This document shows, piece after piece, positions 1-10,961 of a DNA stretch of 64,000 bases. Each line of letters starts with the position of its first letter. The stretch's first letter is position 1. The translations under genes and the position numbers were made by a program. Source of the DNA: Talpa occidentalis (Eukaryota; Chordata; Mammalia; Eulipotyphla; Talpidae); NCBI RefSeq assembly GCF_014898055.3, contig NW_023601433.1:19767641-19831640 (forward strand), given 5' to 3'. The notes beneath the pieces are model-generated. The model was not told the DNA's origin, ran no database searches, and saw only the letters and a list, made by a program, of their open reading frames with translations.

Positions 1-125
1 TTTTATGTTTCGGTGCCGGTCCAGGAGCAGGTTCTCTGGCTTCAGGTCCCGGTGCACCACGCGCCTCCATCTCCCCCAGGTGCCCACACCTGCACAGGTA
101 GTCCTGCAGGTCGCCCCCCTGAGTG
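1..125 (-). pseudogene. SMOK-like: SMOK-like kinase fragment, copy 1
   Basis: On the minus strand this encodes part of the same kinase as the central copy at 35,815. One piece covers the hinge and following helix (GGDLQDYLCRCGHLGEMEAR) and the other the catalytic loop (VVHRDLKPENLLLD). About 53 bases that lie between them in the central copy (near 36,123-36,176) are missing at about position 61, which shifts the frame. At about 125 the kinase sequence jumps to sequence equivalent to 34,168, so the promoter, start codon, glycine loop and VAIK lysine are gone. The C-lobe and tail would lie to the left of the window. It is a truncated pseudogene copy. Confidence 0.85.
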
Positions 126-995
126 GCAAAGGCCAGGTCCAGACGCTATGGCCCTGTGCCCCTCGGGGTACGGCCTGGCTTCTGGAAGTGGTGGGTTCGC
201 GTGAGCAGTGGGTTCTGCTGCTGCTCAGGCTGCAGGTTCCCCCCGCCAGGCCAACCCTGATCACTCAGGCACAGCATCCGATGAGGACCAGGTCTCCCCT
301 GAGCAGCCTGGAGCGCGGCCAGAGCCCCGAGGCTCAGAGCCTGGGCTCGGGGGTCGGGCCCGGTGGCCCCAGCACCACGCGTCCCAGGCCCAGAGAGCGG
401 AGGGTGTCATCCTCTCGGGGGACAGGACGCCCAGGGCAGGTTCTCTTGGTTCCGCCCCCCGGGGACCTGACCCAGCAGCGGCCAGGAGAGGCCGTGCTGC
501 TCCTCCTGCGACCACCGCTGCTCCCGGCTGCCACGCAGAGAGGTCGCAGCCTCTCCCGTGTCTGGGGTGGACTCGTGGGCCCGTTCCTGTCTTTCTCCCC
601 AACCTCCACGGCCACCTCAGGGGAGTCCGCGGTCTTTGGCCGCCTGTGTCCATGCCCACCTCAGTCTCAGGGGCTGCAAACCCCACGGAGGCTCCGCATC
701 CCTCTCGCCTCTGAGAACCCACGATGCCCCCACCAGCCTGGGATGCTGCGCGTCACGGGCCAGGGCTGCGGCCCCGCACTGGTTCCTCCCCTTCCTTCAA
801 CCTCCCCCACACACAGGGAAGAGCAAGAGCATCAATCAGATCATCTCTCGCTGGCCTCACGCCTTCCCGTGGCCCTGCTGGGCTTGACACTTCCCCAAAA
901 ACCCTTTGCACAGGCTTCCCTGCCCCGCTGGCCTCAGCCCTGCCCCCGCTCACCTCCCATCCCTGTCCAGCCCTGCTGGGTGAGCTGCCCTTCTT
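126..995. other. CpG-dense GC-rich block, copy 1
   Basis: This GC-rich, CpG-rich segment also occurs inverted at 33,299-34,165 and 60,809-61,705. Long open frames cross it on both strands, but they differ between the three copies because of small indels. That is expected of stop-poor GC-rich DNA and not of a conserved protein. I see no known gene in it. It lies on the upstream side of the kinase and may act as a CpG island in germ cells; that role is inferred. Confidence 0.6.
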
Positions 996-1011
996 TTTTG
1001 TCTTTAATTTT
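996..1011. repeat. L1 target-site duplication, left
   Basis: The 16-mer TTTTGTCTTTAATTTT here is repeated exactly at 7,311-7,326, on the other side of the L1. Copies 2 and 3 (33,275-33,300 and 60,785-60,810) show the unoccupied site with one related sequence. Confidence 0.9.
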
Positions 1012-1178
1012 TTTTTAATATTAAATTTTATTTTTATATTCCCCCATACAATTGCAAACGCCCCATTCTGACCCCAATCCTTCCCTCCCGCCCCCCACCC
1101 CCCAAAAGTGTCTCTGGTTCATAGTTTTTTGTTGATTTTGATTTTCACTTTCTTATATTCATTTTCCTGGTCCCTTAT

Positions 1179-4100
1179 TTAAGTTTTCTGGATTCCTGCT
1201 ATGAGTGAGACCATCCGGTATTTTTCTTTTTCTTTTTGGCTTATTTTGCTGAGCATGATCCCTTCCAGCACCATCCATGTTGCTGCAAATTGCATGTGTT
1301 TATCTTTTTTGAATGCTGAGTAATATTCCATGGTATATATGTACCACATCTTCTTGATCCAGTCATCTATTTTTGGGCATTTGGGTTGTTTCCAAAGCTT
1401 AGCTATTGTAAACAGTGCTGCTATAAACATAGGGGTGCAGGTGCTCTTTGGAATTGATGTTTCTGTGTCCTTTGGGTAAATACCTAGGAGTGGAATTGCT
1501 GGATCATAAGGAAGCTCTATCTATGTTTAGTAGGTCCAGAAATCTCTACACAGCTCTCCATAGTGGTTGGACCAGTTTGCACTCCCACCAACAGTGCAGA
1601 AGAGTTCCTTTTTCTCCACACCCTCGCCAACATTTGTTGTTGCTAGTTTTTTTAATATGTGCCATTCTCACTGGTGTAAGATGGTATCTCATGGTAGTTT
1701 TGATTTGCATTTCCCTGATTACAAGTGATGTTGAACATTTTTTCTTATGTCTGTTGGCCATTTGCATTTCCTCTTCAGAGAAGTTTCTTTTTAGCTCTTC
1801 TGCCCATTTTTTGACTGGATTATTTTCTTTGTTGTTGCTGAGTCTCATCAGCTCTTTGCAGATTTTTGTGATCAGTCCTTTATCATTAGTGTTGGGTGCA
1901 AAAATGTTCTCCCAGTTGGTGGGGTTTCTCTTTGTTTTTGTTATTGTCTCTTTTGCTGTGCAGAAGCTCTTTAATTTGATGTAGTCCCAGCTGTTTATCT
2001 TTGCCTTCACTATCACTGCTTTGGGTGATGTGTCTGTAAAGATGTCTTTGATGTGCAAATCCCGTAGTGTTTTGCCTATATTTCCTTCTATGTATTTTAT
2101 GGTTTCAGGTCTTAAGTCTAGTTCTTTAATCCATTTTGAGTTGATTTTTGTGTATGGTGTGAGGTAGTGGTCAAGCTTCATTCTTTTGCATGTAGCGACC
2201 CAGTTTTCCCAGCACCATTTATTGAACAAACTTTCTTTGCTCCAATGCATAGTCTTTGCTCCTTTGTCAAAGATTAGTTGACCATAAATCTGTGGGTTTA
2301 TTTCTGGATTTTCTATTCGATTCCATTGGTCTGTATGTCTGTTCTTGTTCCAATACCATGCAGTTTTGATGATTATGGCTTTGTAGTATAGTTTGAAGTC
2401 TGGGAGTGTGATGCCTCCATTCCCTTCTTTCTTTTTCAGGAGAGCTTTGGCAATTCGGGGTTTTTTGTGATTCCATATGAATTTCATCAATAATTGTTCT
2501 ATTTTTTTGAAGAATGACATTGAAATTTTGATTGGAATGGCATTGAATCTGTATATTGCTTTTGGTAAGATGGCCATTTTAATAATGTTTATTCTTCCAA
2601 TCCATGAGCAGGGGATGTCTTTCCATTTCTTTGTGTCTTCTTCTATTTCTTTTAACAGTGTTTTATAGTTTTCTTTGTATAGGTCCTTTACCTCTTTTGT
2701 TAGATTTATTCCCAAATATTTGATTTTTTTTGTTTCGATAATAAAAGGGGTGGTTTTTTTGATTTCTTCTTCTTCAGATTTATTGTTTGTGTATAGGAAG
2801 GATACTGACTTTTGCGTGTTGATTTTGTATCCTGCCACTTTACTGAATTGATTGATGAGTTGAATTAGTTTTTCTGTGGAGATTTTGGGGTTCTCTATGT
2901 ATATTATCATATCATCTGCAAATAGTGATAGTTTGACTTCTTCTTTTCCTATTTGGATTCCTTGGATGTCTTTCTCTTGTCTTATTGCTCTGGCTAGGAC
3001 TTCCAGTATTATATTGAAAAGCAGTGGTGAGAGTGGACATCCTTGTCTTGTTCCAGATCTTAATGGAATTGCTTTCAGCTTTTCACCATTGAGAATGATA
3101 CTGGCTGTTGGCTTGTCATAGATGGCCTTTATGATGTTGAGGTATGTTCCTTGTATCCCAAGAATTTCAAGGGCTTTTATCATGAATGGGTGTTGCACTT
3201 TGTCGAAAGCTTTCTCAGCATCTATTGATATTATCATATGGTTTTTATATTTCTTTTTGTTGATGTGTTGGATAACGTTGATTGATTTTCGGATGTTAAA
3301 CCATCCTTGTGCCCCTGGAATGAATCCAACTTGGTCGTGGTGAATTATCTTATGGATACATTGTTGGATTCTGATAGCTAAAATTTTATTGAGGATTTTT
3401 GCATCAGTGTTCATTAGGGAGATTGGCCTATAGTTTTCCTTTTTTGTGTTGTCCTTATTCGGTTTTGGTATTAGTGTAATATTGGCTTCATAGAACGTGT
3501 TTGGTATTGTCCCTTCCTTCTCAATTTTTTGGAAGAGTTTGTGAAGGATAGGCACTAATTCGTCTCTGAATGTTTGGTAGAATTCATTTGTAAATCCATC
3601 AGGTCCTGGGCTTTTGTTTTTGGGGAGGTTTTTGATTACCATTTCAATTTCGCTGCTTGTAATTGGTCTGTTTAGGTGTTCTATTTCTTCTTTATCTAGC
3701 TTTGGGTGATTGTAGAGTTGTAGGAATTTGTCCATCTCCTCTAGATTGTTGAACTTGTTTCCATATAACTGTTCATAGTAGTTACTGATTATTGTTTTGA
3801 TTTCTGCTGTGTCCGTTGTGATTTCTCCTCTTTCATTGATGATCCTGTGTATTTGTGCTTTCTCCCTTTTTTCCTTTGTGAGCCTGGCTAGGGGTTTGTC
3901 TATTTTATTGATTTTTTCAAAGAACCAGCTCTTGGTTTCATTGATCTTTTGGATTGTTTTTTTAGTTTCAATTTCATTTATTTCTGCTTTGGTTTTTATT
4001 ATTTCTTTTCTTCTACTGTTTTTGGGGTTTTTTGTTGTTCTTTTTCTAGATCTTTGAGCTTCGAGATTAGGTTGTTTCTTTGAGTTCTTTCTTGTTTTTT

Positions 4101-5018
4101 GATGTGAGCTTCTATTGCTATATATTTTCCTCTTATTACTGCTTTTGCTGCATCCCATACATTTAGGATATTGGTGTCCTCCTTGTCATTCAATTCAAAG
4201 AATTTTTTAATTTCTTCTTTGATCTCCTCGTTAGTCCAGTGGTCTTCCAGTAGTGTGGTTTTTAATCTCCATGAGGTAGGATAGTTCCTTGCCTTCTTTT
4301 TATGATTTATTTCTAGTTTGATGCCTTCGTGGTCAGAAAAGATGGTTGGTATGATTTCAATCTTGGTGTATCTGTTGATGTTTGTCTTGTGCACCAGTAT
4401 GTGATCGATCCTGGAGAATGATCCGTGTGCGCTTGAGAAAAATGTGTACTCCGTTTTTTTTGGGTTTAGTGTTCTATAGATGTCTGTTAAGCCCAAATGC
4501 TCTAGGTCCTTATTTAGAGCTTTAGTTTCTTTACTTATTTTTTGTCTTGTTGATCTATCCATTGTTGATAGTGGTGTGTTGAAGTCTCCCACTACGTATG
4601 TGTTTTCTCTGATGTCTGTTTTCAGAGAGGACAACAGTTGTCTGATATATTTTGGTGCTCTTTCGTTTGGTGAGTATATGTTAATGAGTGTTATTTCTTC
4701 TTGAAGTATTGTCCCCTTAATCATAATGTAGTGACCATTGGGGTCTCTTTTTATTTTTTTGAGTTTGAAGTCTGTTTTATCTGATATAAGTATAGCTGTT
4801 CCTGCTTTCTTTTTTGGCCCATTTGCTTGTAGGATTGTTTTCCATCCTTTGACTTTGAGCCTATTTTTATCTTTTGTAGCTAAATGTGTTTCCTGGAGAC
4901 AGCAAAAGGTTGGGTTTTGTTTCTTAATCCAGGCTGCAACTCTGTGTCTTTTTATTCAAGAGTTTAGTCCATTTACATTTAGAGTTAATATTGATATGTT
5001 AGCATCTGTATTTGCCAT
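1179..5018 (-). pseudogene. L1 ORF2, endonuclease-reverse transcriptase, disabled
   Basis: ORF2 starts at ATG 5,018 with the usual endonuclease head (MANTDANISILTLNVNG) and has the LQETHL and SDHEGIKL endonuclease motifs. Its reverse transcriptase has the catalytic [10 protein letters not shown] motif near 2,905-2,935. A cysteine-rich C-terminal segment ([14 protein letters not shown]) follows near 1,560-1,640, and the frame closes with the WIKKMWYIYTMEYY block. Four lesions are visible: a TGA at codon 21 (4,956-4,958), a one-base frameshift near 4,010-4,030, a TAG at 1,546-1,548 where a Trp codon is expected, and a frameshift between about 1,510 and 1,545. The long stretch between lesions fits recent loss. 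It would nick DNA and reverse-transcribe L1 RNA if intact; as it stands it cannot make a full protein. Confidence 0.95.
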
Positions 5019-5087
5019 TATGTTTGTCTTTCCTTTGATTTTATTTATTCTTTTAATAACTTTTTTTTTTTTGGTCTTCTTTCGTTG

Positions 5088-6113
5088 TTATTCGTCCCTC
5101 TGAGGTTCTGGCTTTAGGATTCCTTGTAGTATTTTTTGGAGTGGGGGTTTATTCGTAATGAAATTCCGGAGTTTCTCTTTGTCTGGGAAGGTCCATATTC
5201 TTTCTTCATGGAGGAAAGAGAGCTTTGCGGGATAGGGTATTCTTGGTTGGCATCTGTTTTCTTGGAGTCTGTTGACTATGTCCCTCCACTCTCTCCTTGC
5301 CCGTAGTGTTTCTTCAGAGAAGTCTGATGTCAGCCTGATTGGTTTTCCTTTGAATGTTATCTGTTTCTTCCCTCTTGTCAGCTTCATTATTTTTTCCTTG
5401 TCCTGGATTCTTGGGAGCTTTACTATTATGTGTCTTGCTGTGTTTTTCCTTTCGTCGTGGAAGTTTGGTGTTCTTCTTGCTTCTTGTATATCAATTTTCA
5501 GCTCCTTCTTCGCATTTGGGAAGTTCTCTTCAATTATCTCCTGGAATATTTTCTCTGTTCCTACATCTCTCTCCTCTCCTTCTGGAATTCCTATAACTCT
5601 TATATTTCGTTTCCTCATGGAGTCAGATAGTTCCCAAAGTCTTTCTTCATTCTTTTTCCTTGGTACTTCTCTTTCCTTTTCTGTTTTGGTTCTTTTTATT
5701 TCTGTGTCTTCAAGAGAACTTATTCGTTCTTCCATTTCATCTATTCTGCTTTCCTTGCTTTTCCCGGAGTTCTTTAGTTCCTCCATTAATTCTTTGATCT
5801 CCTGCATTTCTTTTACTTCCCTCTTTAGGGACTCAATTTCATTCTTCTGACCATTGTTTTCCCTCTTTAGGGACTCAATTTCCTTCTTCTGATCTATCAC
5901 TTTTTTAATCATGGCAATTTTAAATTCTCTTTCTGGAAGGCTCAGAAGTTCTTCCAAGTTGCTGTCGTTGCAATCTGGGGAGTGGTTTTCTTTTTGTGGT
6001 GTGCTTCTTTCCTGAGGAGTTGTTAGGTTGCGTGTGGTTCTTCTACTCCCTACTGTCTGTTTTCTAATTTGTCGTATGCGTTGGGACACTGTGTTGCTCG
6101 GACTGACTGACAT
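5088..6113 (-). CDS. L1 ORF1 RNA-binding chaperone, 341 aa
   Basis: This is an uninterrupted L1 ORF1 of normal length. A basic N-terminus (about residues 1-50) leads into a long coiled coil rich in Glu, Lys and Leu (about 60-160). The RRM follows, beginning at RNIRVIGIPEGEER, then the C-terminal domain with the RARREW motif and the PYPAKLSF segment. ORF1p trimerises through the coiled coil and coats L1 RNA in cytoplasmic particles. The coiled coil carries a 14-residue tandem duplication of the EIESLKRE segment. The start is the first Met after the GC-rich 5' UTR, and ORF2 begins 69 bases downstream. It could still supply protein in trans if transcribed. Confidence 0.95.
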   Translation of the reverse strand: MSVSPSNTVSQRIRQIRKQTVGSRRTTRNLTTPQERSTPQKENHSPDCNDSNLEELLSLPEREFKIAMIKKVIDQKKEIESLKRENNGQKNEIESLKREVKEMQEIKELMEELKNSGKSKESRIDEMEERISSLEDTEIKRTKTEKEREVPRKKNEERLWELSDSMRKRNIRVIGIPEGEERDVGTEKIFQEIIEENFPNAKKELKIDIQEARRTPNFHDERKNTARHIIVKLPRIQDKEKIMKLTRGKKQITFKGKPIRLTSDFSEETLRARREWRDIVNRLQENRCQPRIPYPAKLSFLHEERIWTFPDKEKLRNFITNKPPLQKILQGILKPEPQRDE

Positions 6114-7310
6114 CTTGGGTGAACTTCTCCGCTCCCCTCTGGCTCTTCCAGGAGCTATCTCTGTCTTCTGGGGGAGCTTTCTGCTGGTTTTAGGCAGTTT
6201 TTACTGAAGAAATGTCCCTGTTCTCAAATAGCGAAGCGGGATGCAGTCCCTGCGCCTCCGGTTTCAGGCACACTCTTCTGCGCCCCCGGTCTGCCCCGGA
6301 CATGGGTGCCTGCTCCCTCTGTGGGCTCAGACTGCTGGTCGGAAGGGGCCTGGCGTGGAATAACTTCCCGGCTGGCCACTGGGTCCTCCAGAAGCCTTCT
6401 GCCCTTTTCAAGCAGTCTTAAGAAATGTCCTGTTTTATAGGGTGTTAGTGACTTTTTTTTCCTGGTCGCTAGGTGGCACCAGAGATCTCTCCTATTGTCC
6501 TTGGGGGGCTGTTTTTCGCCTCCCCCCACCCCGTGGGACAGGGAACAGAGCGGGAATGGTAGGGTACACCTCAACAGCTTTGGGGTGCTGTGTCTGCCTT
6601 GTGCCCCACCGTCGTGGAGAACCCACGCCCCGAATTTTCGTGCCCCGGGTCTCAGTTCAAAGCCCTCAGTTCCAGGACGCGGGCTGTAGCCCAGTTCAGT
6701 GGCGCGGGAATGGCGCCTTTTGCACCCCGCTCCCGTGCCTGGGCGCCTGGTTCCTGCTCACTCAGGGAGGGACCTTCACCTCAGTGAGGACCTCCGCGCG
6801 TCTCCCCGCAAGCCTAGGTCGCAGGCGCAGGGACCTGGGCCGCTGCGATCCCGGTCCGCGTTTTCTTTTCAAGTGCGCCAAGCGCGCCGCGTTTCCGCGC
6901 CAGCTTACCGGCAGCCCGGGCTGTGTGCGCGTCTCCCGGGGTCTTTGTTCTTCTCTAATGGCGCCCGGAGCCGTTAGCTCACCGCCGCGGAGAATCCTGC
7001 CGGGTTCATCTCAGCTCCCGTTCACGGGGTGTGGTGGCTGCAATAGTTCCTTTCCACTCACAGTCCCGCTTGCTGCGTCGTTTGTTCTTGTGGGTCGTTT
7101 TGGTTTGTTGTTTCCCTCCTCTCTGCGGGTCGGAGAGTGCCGCCTCTGTGGGCGGGGGAGGGGAGCAGGGTTCTGCGCTTCCCTCCCTTCTAGTCCTCTT
7201 TTATGGCCACTTTCTTCTTCGGGCAGTTTGCTGGCGTCACCCGTTTATCTTCCGTGTCCCGGTTCTCACTGGGACCTGCCGCTTTTCCTCCCTATTCACT
7301 TTTTTTAATC
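6114..7310 (-). promoter_or_regulatory. L1 5' UTR with internal promoter
   Basis: This 1.2 kb GC- and CpG-rich region lies between the upstream target-site duplication and the ORF1 start, where L1 elements carry their internal RNA polymerase II promoter. The long open frames on the plus strand here (for example 6,442-7,308) are antisense to the element and look like nothing known. Promoter activity follows from the family, not from a motif I can point to. Confidence 0.75.
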
Positions 7311-7326
7311 TTTTGTCTTTAATTTT
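7311..7326. repeat. L1 target-site duplication, right
   Basis: Second copy of TTTTGTCTTTAATTTT, directly abutting the 5' end of the full-length L1. It matches 996-1,011 exactly. Confidence 0.9.
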
Positions 7327-7735
7327 ATGTATTTTTACATCATTTTTCATTTTTGCCAATGTATGCATTTTCACCTTAGTTATAGTCCCTGTACAATTCC
7401 CAGCCCCCTTGTTTGATCCTACTCCCTCCTCCCCCGCACGGTAGTGTGTCTCTGGCTTGTAGTTGCTGTTGATTGTGATTTTTACTTTATTATAATTAAT
7501 ATTTTCCTGGTCCCTTATCTAGGTTTTCTAAATTCCTGCTATGAGTAGGACCATCTGGTGTTTTTCTTTTTCTTTCTGGCTTATTTTGCCCAAGCATGAC
7601 CCCTTCCAGCTCCATCCATGTTGCTGCAAATTGCATGTGTTTATCTTTTTTGATTGCGGAGTCATATTCCATTGTTTATATGCACCACATCTTCTTGATC
7701 CTGTCATCTATTTTGGGATATTTGGGTGTCCTTCT
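7327..7735 (-). mobile_element. Older L1 3' end, copy 1
   Basis: The minus strand encodes the degenerate end of ORF2 (KIDDRIKKMWCIYTM-like, then a short 3' UTR and A-rich tail). The same fragment is at 32,881-33,298 and 60,390-60,808 on the plus strand. Its tail was the landing site of the full-length L1. Confidence 0.85.
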
Positions 7736-8334
7736 TTCTGCCACATCCTGTTGCCACCTGGGGCATTTGCTCTTGTTCTTGCAGAATCCCCAGATGCGCC
7801 TACTAGTTCTCTGACCTTGCTTTCCTCCAACCCACATGTCACTTCTGACCGCCTTTCTTCCTGAACCACATCCTCTCCTCCCTTCACAGTGTCATCTGCA
7901 CCTAAATCATACTAACATGTTTTCAGAATTTCATGCTAGAATGGAATTTCCTCCTGTGTCTTGAGCTCCTGACACAGTTTTGCTTATGGGAAGAATGCTG
8001 TTGACTGACCCAAACCAGTCCTAAAACAAGAACATTCTAAAGAACTGTACATTTTGACTGTCCCCTTGCCTTTTTACATGGGAACATTTTCTCACTCTCC
8101 ATCAGGAAATAGATGCAAACAGTTTGACTAGGGAAACTTTGTTTGAAGCAATATTTCAAAGTACTTCAAATGACAAATGTCACATGTGATGTCATAAAGG
8201 TTTACATCATCATACATATATACATACATACATAAAGGTTTACATTGAGGTTTTTTTTTTTTGCTGTATTTTAATCTGTAGGCTTAATTTTAGAAGTGCC
8301 TCACAGTCCAAATCAGTGTCAATACCTATGTCTA
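7736..8334. other. Anonymous sequence, copy 1
   Basis: No gene or clear repeat is visible apart from a short TACATA-rich run near 8,213-8,235. Counterparts are 32,286-32,880 and 59,801-60,389; the TACATA run is present in copies 1 and 2 and largely absent from copy 3. Confidence 0.5.
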
Positions 8335-8620
8335 AACATACAAGGAATGCAGATGGGGAAAGAAGAAGCAAAACTATCACTATTTGCAGACAATACGATA
8401 ATATACACCGAGAACCCTAAAAACTCTACAGAAAAACTATCTCAAAATAATCAACCAGTTCATAAAGTGGCAGGATTCAAAATCACACAAAAATCAGTAG
8501 CCTTCCTATACACAAACAGTCTGCAGAAGAAGAAATCAAGAAAATCATCCCTTATATAACTGAAACAAAAAAATCAAATACTTGGGAATGAACCTAATGA
8601 AAGAGATGAAAGACCTATAC
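8335..8620 (+). mobile_element. L1 reverse transcriptase fragment
   Basis: The plus strand encodes a decayed L1 RT core with [12 protein letters not shown] where an active element has FADD, followed by FLYTN-like residues and stops. It points the opposite way to the neighbouring L1 piece at 8,898-9,310, as in a 5'-inverted insertion, and a SINE lies between them. Confidence 0.85.
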
Positions 8621-8621
8621 A

Positions 8622-8897
8622 GGGCCTCTCTGTTGGCGCAGGCAGTTGAGTGCAACACTGTGAAGCTGTCCTCAGCCTCTGCAGTGCCTGTATGATACCC
8701 GCTGTCCTCGGAGCTACCCCCATGGAGCGGCAGGCCTCTCCTGTCTTGCCTGCTGCTCCCCTCAGTGGTGTATTTCGTCAGTCTGCTTGTTCTGCTCCCC
8801 ACTCTGTCTCTGGTGAATCCTCTCACCCTCCCACACCTCCGGCCTGTACCCCAGTTATTATAAGCATAAATAAATAAATCTTTAAAAAAAGAAAAAA
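8622..8897 (+). mobile_element. tRNA-derived SINE, older subfamily
   Basis: It begins GGGCCTCTCTGTTGGCGCAG, with a decayed B box, the internal CTGCTCCCCTCAGTGGTGTA block, the GGTGAATCCTCTCACC variant and an AAATAAATAAATC tail. It is shared with 31,733-31,987 and 59,232-59,508, so it predates the duplications. Confidence 0.85.
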
Positions 8898-9310
8898 GCA
8901 TTATTGAATTTGCTAGCATAGTCAGTCATAGTGCTCTCATGACCTTTATATTTCTCTGCTAGCTGTAGTAATTTCCATTTTTTTTTCTAATTCTATCATA
9001 AATTTTCTCTTGCTTCCATTGTTAGCCTAGCTAAAGATTTATCAATGGTGTTTATTGAAGAAGTAACTCTTACTTCATGGATCTTTGTTTTGGCTTTTTG
9101 ACTTGTGTTTCATTTATTTCTGCTCCAATTTAAATAATTCCATTCTTTTATTTATTTTAGTTATTCTTTGTTTTATTTCTCAGGTTGTTTGAGGTGTACT
9201 GTTTAATTATTTATTTGGGATTTATGTTACTTCTGGGTGTAGGTCCCTTCTGCAATTCCCACTCAAAATCCTTTCTCCCTTAACTTATATGTTATTTTTG
9301 TTCAAGGAGT
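8898..9310 (-). mobile_element. L1 ORF2 fragment, copy 1
   Basis: The minus strand matches the linker between endonuclease and RT of L1 (GAGCAGAAATAAATGAAACA, then an AAAGATCCATGAA region). It is heavily decayed. Counterparts are 31,291-31,732 and 58,801-59,231. Confidence 0.75.
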
Positions 9311-10090
9311 CAATAAAAAAATAATATTTTAAAATGTAATTGAGTAAGAGGGGTTTCCACCAGTGTTAGTATTTTGTAAGGTCTCTGTGCCCTATGTGCA
9401 GTCACCAAAGTGCACCCACTGCAAAAGCACCCACGGTCTGCCCCCATAGCCATTGTGATTTCTCCCGCGTCTTTCTCACACCTCCCTATTTTTCTTCCCC
9501 TTGGGGACCTGAGTTCTGTGACCAGTGGGCAAGGATTAGTATTAAAGTTTGATGTTACATGACACTTTATTTGGTTTCTCTATAGTCCACGTACAAGTGA
9601 TGGACCTGGTATTGTCTTTTTCCTAGTGACTTATTTCACTCCGCATAATGCCTTTTACTTCCATCCGTGTTGCTGTAAATGGCAAGAGTTTATCTTTTTT
9701 CATTGCTGAGTAGTATTCCATTGTGTATACACATCACATCTTCTTGATCCATTTATCTGATTGGGCACTTAAATTGTCCCCACATCTTGTCTATTGTAAA
9801 TAGTGCAGCAATAAACTTGGGAGAGCAAGTTTCCTTTCAAATTAGTGTTTTTGTATTTCGGCGGTAGAAACCTAGGGGTAGGATTACTGGGTCACGTGGC
9901 AGATCCACTTTTAGTCTTTTGAGAAAACTCCATACTGTTTTCCATAGGAGCGACACCAGACTACCTACAGCAACAGTGGAAAATTGTTCTTTTGACTCCA
10001 TATCCCCACCAACACTTGTTGCTTCTTGCTTTTTGATATGTGTACCTTGTGGACATTTTTTGGTCAAAATTATGCACATAGTGTTCTCTT
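9311..10090 (-). mobile_element. L1 3' end and flank, copy 1
   Basis: Between about 9,590 and 10,085 the minus strand reads as an old L1 ORF2 C-terminus (LWKTVWSFLKRL, then an L1-type MEYYSAMKKDK-like end). The 9,311-9,589 part looks like the associated 3' flank and codes for nothing. The block is repeated at 30,542-31,290 and 58,042-58,800. Confidence 0.75.
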
Positions 10091-10091
10091 A

Positions 10092-10338
10092 TTTTTTAAG
10101 ATTTATTTATTTATGCATACAAGAGCAGGGGTACAGGCCCGAGGTGTGGGTGGTGAGAGGATTCACCAGAGACAGAGCGGGGAACAGAACAGGCAGATTG
10201 ACTGAAGTACACTGCTGAGGGGAGCAGCAGGCGAGACAGGAGAGATCTGCCGCGCCATGTGAGCAGCTCATTTAACTCCGTGCTGCAAACAGCTTCATAA
10301 TGCTGAGATTTAATTATTTGTGCCGTGAGGGAAGGCCC
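10092..10338 (-). mobile_element. tRNA-derived SINE, older subfamily
   Basis: In minus orientation, with a TTTATTTATTTATG tail complement at the left and a decayed head (complement of GGGCCTTCCCTCACGGCACA) at the right. Shared with 30,297-30,541 and 57,784-58,041. Confidence 0.85.
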
Positions 10339-10898
10339 TTTTACTGCAATTGTGAAGAGGATTTAATCTCGATTGAACTTTTGCTTGCTGTAAATTCTTG
10401 AGAGTTTCTCAGAGTGCCTTCCAAATTGGTAGAGATGCCTAGAAAAAAAATTTGGCGATTTCCTGTCTATTTTGCTCATTTGGAATATGACTTGGAAACT
10501 ATAAAATGTTCTGATTTTCTATGTCCTTAATCCCCTGCTTATGAATTTTTTTTCCATTGTGGGTTCTGTTTCTCTTCTTCATTTTATAAATACCTCATAG
10601 GGCTCCCCCATCAGCCCTTGTCTTGTCTAACTTTGCACACAGTACTAGATCATCTCATCCACATGACGTTACCTACACACTGATGAATTCCAACTCAACC
10701 TCCAGTCCTGATCTGACCTTTTTACAACTGCCTCCTGGATACCTATGCTAAGATATTCCCGAGCAGGTAAATCTCAACTCATATATCTCCCTCCCAACTC
10801 CCAAACTGATTTCTGTGCAACTTCCTCACTCATCGTTTTGTCTCCAGGCTTGCTCCACTCTAATTAGAATCTCCATATGGAAGCCCGAGGTCCTTTTA
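10339..10898. other. Anonymous sequence, copy 1
   Basis: No gene visible. It corresponds to 29,661-30,296 of copy 2; most of it is deleted in copy 3, which jumps from a SINE head at 57,587 to sequence equivalent to about 30,190. Confidence 0.5.
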
Positions 10899-10910
10899 TT
10901 ATTGTCTTTA

Positions 10911-10916
10911 TTTTTT

Positions 10917-10961
<45 letters not shown>

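Larger units (their letters stand above)
1012..7310 (-). mobile_element. Full-length L1 LINE, copy-1 specific
   Basis: This is a complete 6.3 kb L1 on the minus strand. In order it has a GC-rich 5' UTR (7,310-6,114), an intact ORF1 (6,113-5,088), a 69-base spacer, a broken ORF2 (5,018-1,179), a short 3' UTR with a C-run (G-run on the L1 strand) near 1,088-1,104, and a T-rich left edge that is the poly(A) tail. A 16-base target-site duplication flanks it. It went into the A-rich tail of an older L1 (7,327-7,735). The matching sites in copies 2 and 3 are empty, so it inserted after the units were duplicated, or was lost cleanly from both others, which is unlikely. It looks young but is not autonomous because ORF2 is damaged. 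Confidence 0.95.

Noticed and set aside
5..1018. Long open frame of about 337 codons across the GC-rich block, and frames of about 306 codons at 33,163-34,083 (minus)
   Set aside because: The frames are not maintained between the three copies, composition explains the lack of stops, and the first runs into L1 flank and antisense kinase sequence.
6442..7308. 288-codon plus-strand frame inside the L1 5' UTR
   Set aside because: Antisense to the element, GC-driven, and no similarity that I recognise. Primate L1s have a short antisense ORF0, but nothing here ties this frame to it.
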